Assembly (NCBI RefSeq): GCF_024868665.1
Contig: NC_079899.1
Span: 341,048-405,047, forward strand
From: Triplophysa rosa
Lineage: Eukaryota > Chordata > Actinopteri > Cypriniformes > Nemacheilidae
DNA: 64,000 nucleotides
Reading direction: 5' to 3'
Below the pieces are notes generated by a model. That model saw only the letters and a list, made by a program, of their open reading frames with translations, ran no database searches and was not told the DNA's origin. Each line of letters starts with the position of its first letter. Position 1 is the first letter of the stretch. Positions 12,353 to 54,919 of the stretch are shown piece after piece. The position numbers and the translations under genes are program-made.

Positions 12353-12779
12353 AAACATTTAAAAATGTGTTTATGAAATACTAGAGCATGATATATACTC
12401 TGTATTTTTTTCCTCCCAAGTAATATCCGACTCTATTTTCAGTCTCATAATGTAATTGAGTAAAAGTAAAAATACTACTATCTGTATCTGTTTATTGTAC
12501 AAAACTATCACCGTATAAAAGACTCTAATGCAATAAATAATAGTTAGAACACAACTAGAAGAGATGATATGTTACATGTTTAACACATAAAGAGTTATTG
12601 CGTATGAAGACACACAACATTCAGACCGCTTCCAGTGCTTCTAATAAGCTAAGTTACACTCAGCGAGTAACTCACAGTCTCTAGCAAAATACATTTTAAA
12701 CAAAACCACAGACTATCATCTTGTCATTATGAAGAATAATGAAAACATTGGAACATCTTGGAAAGAGTAGCGTCCTGAC

Positions 12780-13237
12780 TAGGGATGTAACGATTCACTC
12801 AGCTCACGATGCGATGCGATTCACGATTCTGATCTCACGATGCGATTTATTCACGATTTACTCACGATTTATTTTGAAAAAATGAGTTGAAACCAATTAG
12901 AAATGAACAACGTCCCTTGCATTATTTCTTAAATGCTTCACGTTTCTTTGCATAATAAAATAATGTTTTATTTCAAATAACAAAACTAAACTGCAATTTT
13001 ATAACAAATTAATAATAGAAAAAGTCTCTTTAATATAAACAAACTAATACTGTCTGTGCTTTTCTTGGATTTTTTGCATTTAAGAAATATCAGCATCCAC
13101 GTTTAGGTTTGCAGTGAAAATAGCGGCCCCTGCTGTTCAAGAAATGTATTGCGATTCAGTTCAAGCCTCAACCGATTTGAATCGTCGCTCATTATAACCA
13201 ATTTTCAACCGGCTCACGGTGAATCGTTACATCCCTA
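12780..13237 (-). mobile_element. 458-bp hAT-type MITE, copy 1
   Basis: The ends are TAGGGATGTAACGATTCAC and the inverse ending ATCCCTA. The flanks are GTCCTGAC and ATCCTGAC (7 of 8 equal). A second copy in the opposite orientation lies at 19409-19866. The two are nearly identical across their length, including a CGGCCCCTGCTGTTCAAG segment. Non-coding. Confidence 0.9.
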
Positions 13238-13277
13238 ATCCTGACCGTCACCGTACACACACATGCTGACTGGAGAT

Positions 13278-14567
13278 TAGTGATCTGAATTATGATTCAT
13301 TTGAGTGATTCGTTCATTTTCAGTTCGTTCACCAAAATGATTCGTTCAGATTCGTTCACTGATTCGTTCAATGACCATTTCTATAATACGCCAGCAGGTG
13401 GCGAAAAAGAGTTGTGTTATGTCAACGAACGTATTAATGGATGTATAAACTGATTACAGGCTTTATTAAAATGTGAGTCTCTGATCTACTCATTAAATAA
13501 ATAAAATAAGTCTAAATAAGTGGTTCAGATGACCAACGCACAAGGTTTTTCTGCATAATTAAAAAGTTAATTGGTTGGTCATTACACATTCATAAATCTG
13601 GAATTATGTTAAATGTGCAGTTTATGTATTTTAAATAAACAATGCGTGCAAAGTAGCCTACCTGTAACTGCGCTTTGCATCTGCTTTCTGCTGATTGCTG
13701 AACGAGACTCACATGCTTAATGACCGACATACAGTCAGTGTACACTCTCGTTCATTTCGTTCATGAACGACATTTACCAGTTCGTTCAATTCGAGATCTA
13801 TCCCTCTTGTTCAGACCCAACAGCGACTTGGTCAGTGTGGGCGTATTCATTCAGTGGAAGATCTAACCAATTACACATCCCTTCACAGCTGGAACTGGAA
13901 TGCTATTTGCTGACGTGACGTGAATGAGAGCTTACAAATACATTTTTGTTTGACAGTTTTTAGAGAAGTGCATGACATGAATTAAATGTAATGAAGTCGT
14001 TTTTATTTGAAAGAACAATAAATGATACAAAATGCACACAAAACACCAGTGCTTGCAGTACAATAACTGAGTAAACAGGGCTTGACATTTTCCATGCAAT
14101 AAAAATAACAATGTTAATTTGTCTGTTACATTTAACCATCAGCTTGCATTATTTAATTATTTTTGTAAGGATCTTTACATTGTGTCCGTTTCTGTACTTG
14201 TTGAACAAGAGACCTCATCTTTCGTTCACGAGTGGGAAGTAACAGCTCGTTCATGTCGTTCACGAACGAGAATCAGCAGGTCCTTTGACTCCTTTCGTTC
14301 GTGTACGAACGAGATCTCTCTCGTTCAGACTCAAACACAGGCTCGTTCGTTTAGTGAAGGGCGTATTCGTTCAGCACATTCAACCAATCATATGCTCTGT
14401 CAAAGCTCACACTCGAACGCCATTGGCTCGTGCTTTAGGCACTTGCTCGTGCTTTTAAGCCAAGACGCTCTGTGCTCGAGGGAGAGATTTCAGTGAATGA
14501 GAAATATGAGTCATTGCCTACACGATTCGTTCACTTGAAAGATTCGTTCACGAACGTAACATCACTA
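13278..14567. mobile_element. hAT element rich in TTCGTTCA repeats
   Basis: The ends are TAGTGATC and CATCACTA; the flanking 8-mers are CTGGAGAT (13270-13277) and CTGGAAAT (14568-14575), equal at 7 of 8. More than a dozen TCGTTC/GAACGA words cluster at both subterminal ends (13300-13380, 13745-13800, 14220-14350, 14525-14555). Such arrays are typical binding sites for hAT transposases. The 125-codon frame at 14119-14496 crosses the repeats and shows no domain. Confidence 0.82.
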
Positions 14568-15029
14568 CTGGAAATAAAGTGCAACATAAAGTGGACATAA
14601 AAAACTCATTGGTGGTTTCATGATAGTTAGTCCTTTTTGAAGCTTAAGAGTAATTTAAGCAGGGTCACAATCTGCAAAGGTTCACATACACTAACTTACA
14701 CTAGTACAATAGCGTTAATGTAAATCATTCATGTCAAGCGTAGTGTTAAAATAAAGTAATTTATATGAAAGTCTACATCTACGTGCCCCTCTCCGTCCAT
14801 TTGTGATTGCGTGTCCATGCTGTGATGATCGCATTCCGGGAGTAACGTTAGGGGGAATTCCTCCGTCCATTCACTAACTTACTGTCTCCGAGGCTCTCGA
14901 TCGCTGTTTGTCAGGTGTATTATACTTTCTCTTGTTCTGCTGATTAACTTACACACGCCCGGGAACAGAAATTGCTATTACAGCAGATACACGTAAGTAA
15001 TGACGTGCCGTTGCAGCCCTAGATGCAAG

Positions 15030-15357
15030 ACTGAACAGTCTTCATTTACTCCCGACATCTGAGCCTCTGAAGACGCTGGGGATTAGTTTGATTTCTCAAT
15101 GGAATGTGCAGAAGACATCAGGTGTTCTTCGGATGCTTCACAAACGAATGTTAGTAAAATGCTGGATTCATAACGGGTCATGTTTTCAGTTGTTATAGAT
15201 ATGATGCGTTTGTCCTGTGTATTATCACGTTGTAAAGTGCGACACGAAGTGCTTTCACTCAGAAAACAGCGTCCTCAGTTTTTAAACAAATAACATGTTT
15301 GTCTTATGTACTCTCACTTATACAAAACAATGTGTTTGGTTTTTAAAGATGAGACTT
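15030..15357. other. Non-coding spacer
   Basis: No exon, RNA gene or element end recognised. Confidence 0.35.
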
Positions 15358-15959
15358 TAAAAGGTGTCATGAACTGGGCTTGTTTATTGTTTTATACTGT
15401 TGTATGAGGTCTACTTATGACGTTCGTGTGGTTTTTACATTCAAAAACATCAAAATCAATCACTAACAGGCTATTTTCTACCCGGGTTTTGAGGCCGTCT
15501 CGACAAACGCTCGGTTTTAATGGGCGGGCCGCATTGAAGACTTGGAAGTAAACACCCACTGCTATGATTGGATGGCAGTTTGTGTAGTAAACTTAGTTGG
15601 AGCCTTCTGTGAATTTGGTTAGGCACTGCACAATATTTTGAAATCTTTAATGGCATGTTTATTGCTTTCTCGCTTTATCTGGTTCCGCGCAACTTGTGTT
15701 AATTCAGTACTGTCATGCGCGAACCAGTGGGCGGGGCCAGAGAAGTAGTTGTTGATATTTTTCTTTGGAAGCGGTGTTCAACCTAGATAGGTGCATTCCA
15801 GGACCTGACATTCGCTGGGCCTGGTGTCAATAACAGTTGTAATTTCAGTAACGGCCGTTTTCAGTTCTGACACTTACAGGATGTTCGCTTGAATACGATT
15901 CCCTCTTATATAACAAAAGCTCGCATTAAAATTGAGGTACTAATTCATGACAGCTTTAA
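15358..15959. mobile_element. Inverted-repeat element (MITE-like)
   Basis: The left end TTAAAAGGTGTCATGAACTG pairs with the right end CTAATTCATGACAGCTTTAA as an imperfect inverted repeat of about 18 bp. About 0.6 kb, non-coding. Similar AAAGG-started sequence occurs again near 29569 and 59816. Confidence 0.6.
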
Positions 15960-16215
15960 GAAAAGAGAGATATAGGCAGAAGGGTTTTATTTATTTGTAA
16001 GATATAGTTAAGTGCTCTCGGAAGAGGTGAGCTTTCTGTTGTGTATTTTTTTAATAGTGTGTTTGATTCAGATGTCCGGATGGAATTAGGGAGATCATTC
16101 CACCAGCAAGGAATGGTGAACCAGAATGTCCTGGAGAGCGATTTTGTGCCTTTATGTGATGGAACCACGAGTTATGGCCTTTTTCCAGACGGTGTTTAAT
16201 CCTTTCAGGAATAAT
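15960..16215 (-). repeat. Possible LINE 3' fragment
   Basis: On the - strand the peptide contains FWFTIPCWWNDLPNSIRTSES, resembling the C-terminal tail of fish non-LTR retrotransposon reverse-transcriptase proteins (W-N-x-LP-x-x-IR). Only about 70 residues remain. The assignment rests on motif memory and is weak. Confidence 0.4.
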
Positions 16216-16226
16216 GATATATACAT

Positions 16227-17523
16227 CAGGGCTTGACATTAAGCATTGCTATGTGGTTGTCCTTCGGACAAGTCGAATTGTCATTCAACTGTCCAAGTAC
16301 AAAAATCTCATTTGAAGTGTCAATATAATTGTTTCTGATCCTGATTGGTCAAGGTTGCTCATAAGCGTTTTACATAGTGTCCGCTGTGGCCACCTAAATT
16401 TATTAATGCTCTGTTGCTCTCGATTGCTATAGAACAGGGCTGTACCTTAACGTTTTTTGCACATATCACTGGTGAGGTTTAAAGTTTTGTAGCACAGGCC
16501 AAACAGGTGTAGCACAAGTATAAATCGTCTGTTGTCATCATAAAAAAAGCAGTTCTTCGCATGAATAGGTAACTTACAAAGGACATTATTGTTACATACA
16601 GATGGATAAATTAGGGCCATATAATTTTTAGTTTACCTGAATTTGTTTTGTTTTCTCTAAGTTCTGTTTATTTCTTTTTTTTACTATACAACAGAGGTAC
16701 GTTTGTCCAAATAGTGATATTTACTATAGTAAACTGCAGTGAATTTCCTTGATACTATAGTGTTTTTGAACCTTACTATAGCATACTACAGTGTTTAATA
16801 CATTTGATCAATTTACTACAAGGGTACTACAATTTCCTTGAGCAAATACTACAGTATTTTTTTGTCTGAATGTTCATGTTAAAGGGACTTTTATTTTGAC
16901 GGGTCGTCGTGAAGACGCTTGAGTTTTACACTATGTCTACACCGGGCCGCGACACATGGCTAAAAATGTAAAATTATAATGGGTTCTAATGCATTCTATT
17001 GTCTTGTCTTATGTCCCTCCACTTCTGGTGTAGACACGGTGTTAGTGTGCTTGACAATAGCTGTACTCAAACAGTTAAATGCTTGTAAAATAATCTCTCA
17101 GAGCAACTCTGGAGATGAAGTTTATGTGTTTATATCCTCATACAGTGCAGACGCAGACAAATCCTCGACCATCACTTGTGTAGTATGTTAATCTGTGCAC
17201 CTCATTCACTCAGACAAGCAGAAAAGCCAGATGACCCCTTTAAATCACAGGATTCTGCGTCTGCATCTAGTTATATGGACTCAATGCCATTGATTATTGT
17301 CACACACGAGTACGAGCACAAGCACGACAAACGCACTTCACACAAACATGCTGCTCTGTCTAATGCACCTATTTTTATTATTCTTTGCACCGAAAGATTT
17401 TTTTTGTAGCCCTGTTATTATTTCATTTTCAAGTTACTTGTTCGGTTGGGGAAGTAAAATTCTCTCTCACTTGCCCATACAAATCATTCACTTGTTGCGG
17501 ACAAGTGTTATTGTCAAGCCCTG
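16227..17523. mobile_element. hAT element, CAGGGCTTGACA ends
   Basis: The termini are CAGGGCTTGACA and TGTCAAGCCCTG. The right end abuts an (AT)n tract, so the target duplication cannot be read cleanly. The interior (16880-17282) is the best-preserved copy of the module shared with 8440-8705 and 10640-10905. No transposase frame. Confidence 0.8.
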
Positions 17524-17526
17524 AAC

Positions 17527-17561
<35 letters not shown>

Positions 17562-18784
17562 GTATATATATAATAATGAAACAAACATACAACTATTTAT
17601 TTATTTATTTCATTATTATTCTTAAAACACCAATTGTAAAAGATCCTACTTGTTGTTTTATTTGAATGATGTGAATGTGCAAATGATCTGTGTTTTGTTA
17701 ACAAACACTATAGTCAGTTTAAATTGGTAGTGGTGAGCTGACGTATATACTGTAAGTGTTATGTCAGAGCTTCTGATGAAAACTTTAATGATTGAGCTGA
17801 GTGTGTGTGTATCAGATGTTTCTGAGGCTCTCAAGCCCACACCTGTCTGTGAGTCGCCCGTCAAGCACATTCTATACATATCCTCAATTTGAACATTACA
17901 TTTTCTTATTTTTTCATAGAATTTGAAATAATAAAAGAAGAGGAAGAAAGGAAGGCTAAATAATGGTGTTGTGTGTTTCTTATAGGGCATTCTATCACTG
18001 TTATGGCTTTATAACTATAACAAAGGTAAATAAAAATAAAAAAAAACGCTTAACTGTATGTGTTTTTTATAAATATATTAGTATTATTCAACAAGATTGT
18101 GACTGTAAAAATCCAGAAGAATGACTGCAGAGACATTAGACATCAATGCTGATAAGCACACAGATGTGCTACAGAACCAACTCCACCTCATCTTACATTC
18201 AGAGTCGAGTAATGCTGGGTGATATATTCCCCAAACTAAAGAAATACACTTCACTCACTCACTCTCGCTCTCTTTCTCTGGGTGTCGCACACAATTTTAC
18301 TCTTAGAATCAGCCACTTTTGGTCTACGTGCTGTCAAACTCTCAACAATCTGTTATCATTTAGAAATGTTGATTTTATATCTCGGATGGGACTCGAGCTG
18401 TGGACATCTATATTTTTAGACCATGGATGCAGATGTCCACTGTCTTTATGACTGAAATGTGCATAGCGGTAGGATAGGTTTGCATGGATAAGAGTCTAAT
18501 GTCATCAAAGTGTAGATGAGTTTACAGGACGTCCCGTGGCTTCATGAGTGACAGCAGCACTGTTTAGTGTTCACACAAATGTCACGGGGTTTACACTCAT
18601 ACACTGAAATAGCACATTTGATGGAAGCTTTGTGGAATGAGATCTTTGTGATGGTATTTTTAGCATGAAGTGACAGAAAGTGTTCATGATGTATATCAGA
18701 TTTCCAGCCGTCTCTCTGCTCATAATGGATTTTGCTCTTTGTGCTTTCAGACAGCTGCATTCACACTTCAGACGTCACTCCTTT
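17524..18784. other. Non-coding stretch with (AT)n/(AC)n
   Basis: A dinucleotide tract at 17528-17572, then intron-like sequence. The open frames here (110 codons - strand 17658-17990, 101 codons + strand 18146-18451) show no domain and no splice context I could use. Probably mark1 intron 1. Confidence 0.45.
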
Positions 18785-18870
18785 TTAATTCAATTTAGTT
18801 TATTCATGTAGTGCTTTTCACAGTTTTGCATTGTTGCAAAGCAGCTTTACAAACATAACACAATAGTTAC
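18785..18870. repeat. Short interspersed fish repeat
   Basis: Contains TTCAATTTAGTTTATTCATG, then GCTTTTCACAGTTTTGCATT and GCAAAGCAGCTTTAC, a sequence that ends many dispersed retro-elements in fish. Confidence 0.5.
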
Positions 18871-19408
18871 TGTAGTGAAGAGTTATAATGAGGAAAAATA
18901 AAGACGGCACAAAATACTTGGTATTATAATACATGTTAACGCAGTTTTTATAAGTACGATGAATACTGATGAAACGTAACAAAAGTTTCATCATTTTGTA
19001 ATCAGACATATCTATTCAAATGACTAAAAAGCACTGTTTGTATATCAATATTTTTTGCAAGTACTACTGCTCACTGTAAGATGAAAGACTAGATTTACTA
19101 AATGGGGCAAATTGAAAAAAAGCTTGGATGGGTTTGGATGTTTTTATTCTGTGATTGCGTTTCAGAGGGTTGTATTTTTATCTTCAGGGGCAATGGTTTG
19201 TCTGAATGAATAATCAATGGAAAGTAGAGGACATGATAGAGGACAGTCATGTGATGCGTTGTCTGTGTATGACTGTGGTGGTGGTGGTGCTTTAACTCGT
19301 GTAAAAATGTCAAGTGCTCGCTGCTTCATTCTCTTTAAACTGCTCACAAACAAAAACAAAGAAATCTCAATCAAGTCACTAATCGATCTGTTTACCACCG
19401 TACCTCAC

Positions 19409-19866
19409 TAGGGATGTAACGATTCACCGTGAGCCGGTTGAAAATCGGTTATAATGAGCGACGATTCAAATCGGTTGAGGCTTGAACTGAATCGCAATAC
19501 ATTTCTTGAACAGCAGGGGCCGCTATTTTCACTGCAAACCTAAACGTGGATGCTGATATTTCTTAAATGCAAAAAATCCAAGAAAAGCACAGACAGTATT
19601 AGTTTGTTTATATTAAAGAGACTTTTTCTATTATTAATTTGTTATAAAATTGCAGTTTAGTTTTGTTATTTGAAATAAAACATTATTTTATCATACAAAG
19701 AAACGTGAAGCATTTAAGAAATAATGCAAGGGACGTTGTTCATTTCTAATTGGTTTCAACTCATTTTTTCAAAATAAATCGTGAGTAAATCGTGAATAAA
19801 TAGCATCGTGAGATCAGAATCGTGAATCGCATCGCATCGTGAGCTGAGTGAATCGTTACATCCCTA
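19409..19866 (+). mobile_element. 458-bp hAT-type MITE, copy 2
   Basis: The ends TAGGGATGTAACGATTCAC and GTGAATCGTTACATCCCTA are flanked by an exact 8-bp duplication, TACCTCAC (19401-19408 and 19867-19874). It is near-identical to 12780-13237 but inverted. The right end is 100 bp upstream of the first mark1 exon in the window. Confidence 0.95.
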
Positions 19867-19966
19867 TACCTCACACATGGTATGGACATGCTTAGGTTTG
19901 ATTTGGCATTTTTTGTCGTGTAGTTTTCTGGGGTTGCACGTGTAACTCTTGCGTCTTGTGTTTCAG

Positions 19967-52394
<32,428 letters not shown>

Positions 52395-52546
52395 GCCAGG
52401 ACTGAGAAGCTGCTTCTGTTTAAAGCTACTGCTGTAATGTTTAGTGGAGATAAGAACACGATGAATGCAAAAGACGAAACGAGAAAAACAAGCGCCCTCG
52501 TCTGACCTCTCGCATATACACCTGGTTATTACGACCATCTTGCAAT

Positions 52547-52552
52547 AATAAA
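52547..52552 (+). terminator. mark1: Proximal polyadenylation signal, mark1
   Basis: Canonical AATAAA 153 bp after the stop codon. Confidence 0.55.
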
Positions 52553-53794
52553 GAAAAGCCCTTCAGGGTGGACTCTGTGGAAGGAATCCCACATGTACAG
52601 TTGCTGTATCATACAAACCTCTCAGTCTACTGATGTGTGCGGGTGTTTGTATAGTCACTGAAGGGTTGCGTACAGAACAAACTATCTGACATACTGTCCG
52701 TCTTTTTAGTTCATTGATTTCTAGAGTTTTTTTTTTTAGGTCACTCATCTGTTTTAACTTTGTGTGACCCCCTATTGTTTTTAATGGATCGTTCAGTCAA
52801 TAAGGGATAGTTTTCTCACCCTCATGTCATTTCAAAGCCGTACACGGTTAAGGTTCAGGAATCTCCACGCTGCTTTTTATCTACACAACTGATCATGAAA
52901 TGACCCCTGAAGTCTGACAGCTGTATGTTGTGTCGATCTGTATGTGTTGATAATGTCATCTGTGCGTGACGCACAGTTTCTTAATTTCAGTCTGAAGTTT
53001 TTAGTCTGAAGTTTTCAGTCCATTTCTCACACAAACACACACACAGCTGTCAGGTGAATGTATACACTACTGTTGTGATGTTATGAATGATGACGGGATG
53101 TCTTTCACACACAATAACAGCATGTGGCTTTGAACCGACATGTGGCTGAGTAAACAATCATTCATTTCTTTTAAAGTGAGATTTGGAGCAGAAGTGTTTG
53201 GATTGTATTTACAGTCATTCCATACAACATACTGAGACTACAGGTCATGTGCGTGTGAATGAAGAACAGGTCATCTCCACGACCCTGTGCCCTAGTTGAC
53301 TTCTCATTCCAGATTAGCTCTTTAACATAAACATTTATTTATTAAGCCATTCTATGCCTTTAATTTGTATTAACTGTAGAGAATGCATGACTTTATTTTC
53401 GTTAAAATAGTTTGTTTTGTAATTCGTGATGATGATGAAGGATGAAGACCACTCGTACTGGTACGTTTCTACTTTTGTACTGAAGTGTCCGAGGTTAAAT
53501 GTGCAATGCTGTCTATGTTGTATTACTGTAATGCTGTGCAGAGACTGCACACTTGTAAGGGAAGATGAAGAGTATTTAATGGCTGAAAATGACTGAAGGA
53601 TAAAGCTGTGATCAAATACCGACTGTAATGATCCACTTTTGTTTGCACCACAGATTTCATTTTTTATTGTTATTATTGTTTTGTTACGGCTTTCTGGATG
53701 AGACTGATGGCTGAAGTGAACCCATCTCACCCTGGTTTCTGTGAACATGGTACTGTACATCTGTGAGAGAAAAGACTCGGTCCCACAGGAGCAC

Positions 53795-53800
53795 ATTAAA
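53795..53800 (+). terminator. mark1: Distal polyadenylation signal, mark1
   Basis: ATTAAA followed within 20-40 bp by T-rich sequence, about 1.4 kb after the stop codon. Confidence 0.5.
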
Positions 53801-53815
53801 GCTTACTTGAAACAA

Positions 53816-54420
53816 GTCTTTCAACTGTCCTTCATCGTATCACACTGCATTTATTTGACATTTTGTGTGTTAATGACGTCATTGATTTTTTGAAGTCATA
53901 TTTCAGGGGATTTGTATGCCTTTAATGGGAGAGGGTAGTAGAGAGCTGACAGGAAAGCGCTGGCCTTATAGGGTAGGGGATCGGGATTGGCAAAACACGG
54001 AACGGAACTCGGGTCGCTGTAAGCGCGCTGGACCTGATATCATTATTAACAATGTTACTGCTGCGCGAAGATATTTCAAAATGCAACTTAAATGTTTCTT
54101 TTTTTGTGACTGTTAATATTTTATATTTAGTTTATGTTCAGCAGTACAGCAACGAGCAAATAAAAATTTCAATTTTTTACTTTTAAAAATGCATTTTCCA
54201 AAAGATGGGCAAAAATCTTACACTAAACCACGTAAAATTATCCATGTAATCCCCATGAATGGTCTTTTATAAAGTGAAATTTTCATAAAAAGCTGTTTTT
54301 GTATAAAAACCTGTTTTAAATTTTTTTATTTATATATATATGTTTAAAAATATATAAATCCTCCAAAAATTGCACAAATGTGGAGTAAAAACATTAATAA
54401 ACAGAGTAAAATTACATTCG

Positions 54421-54464
<44 letters not shown>

Positions 54465-54674
54465 ACAAAATTGCATTTGGGGGTGTCCCAAAGACCATGA
54501 GTGTACACCCCAAACGAAGACTGCACAAGGGTTAATTATTATAAAAATATTTGACCAAAAAATGGAATGGTCCCAAAATGGGTTTAATTTTCATTTATGC
54601 AAAATAGAATTGGTTTCCTTTTTTTTACAGTCGAGGTGAAATACTAGCTGGACATCAAACTTCTTAGTGAGGAG
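53816..54674. other. Intergenic spacer between mark1 and the CK-like gene
   Basis: About 0.9 kb separates the two 3' ends. An (AT)n tract lies at 54424-54461. No gene seen. Confidence 0.6.
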
Positions 54675-54680
54675 TTTATT
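54675..54680 (-). terminator. Polyadenylation signal, CK-like gene
   Basis: AATAAA on the - strand, 79 bp after the stop codon (54759-54761). An expressed-looking 3' end. Confidence 0.7.
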
Positions 54681-54758
54681 AAAAACAAAGTTTGACATGA
54701 TATATAACAAGATGTCAGAAAGCCACGTCTGTCATCACCAGGGCATCTGCTGGCAGCT

Positions 54759-54919
54759 TTATTTCTTTGTAGGCACCAGGTCTTCAATGCTGCTGTTGTT
54801 TTCCAGCCTCTTCTCCATTCGGATGAGAAGTTTGACACCATCCACCACTAGCTGCGTCAGCTCCACTTCATTGAAACCGATAGTCTGCAGATTGCTGATA
54901 TTGTAAATGCCCGGACAGC
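54759..54919 (-). CDS. CK-like last coding exon
   Basis: Encodes [20 protein letters not shown], then [20 protein letters not shown] and the end EDLVPTKK with stop. It matches the creatine kinase C-terminus (VSNADRLGFSEVELVQ; DDLMPAQK) except that the flexible loop before VSN is shortened by about 6 residues. Confidence 0.93.

Larger units (their letters stand above)
11878..15021. mobile_element. hAT element with exact 8-bp target duplication
   Basis: The termini are TAGGGCTGCAAC and GTTGCAGCCCTA. The flanking 8-mer GATGCAAG is identical at 11870-11877 and 15022-15029. The left subterminal region repeats CGATTAGTCGACTAAT. Nested inside are a SINE/LINE tail (about 12245-12352), a 458-bp MITE (12780-13237) and another hAT (13278-14567). 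No transposase remains. Confidence 0.93.
52395..53815 (+). other. mark1: mark1 3' UTR (predicted)
   Basis: No introns or coding signals. An AATAAA lies at 52547-52552 (153 bp after the stop) and an ATTAAA at 53795-53800, giving a short and a long candidate 3' UTR. The 153-codon - strand frame at 53335-53796 has no domain. Confidence 0.65.

Noticed and set aside
14119..14496. 125-codon open frame
   Set aside because: Runs through the TTCGTTCA arrays of a non-autonomous hAT; no domain.
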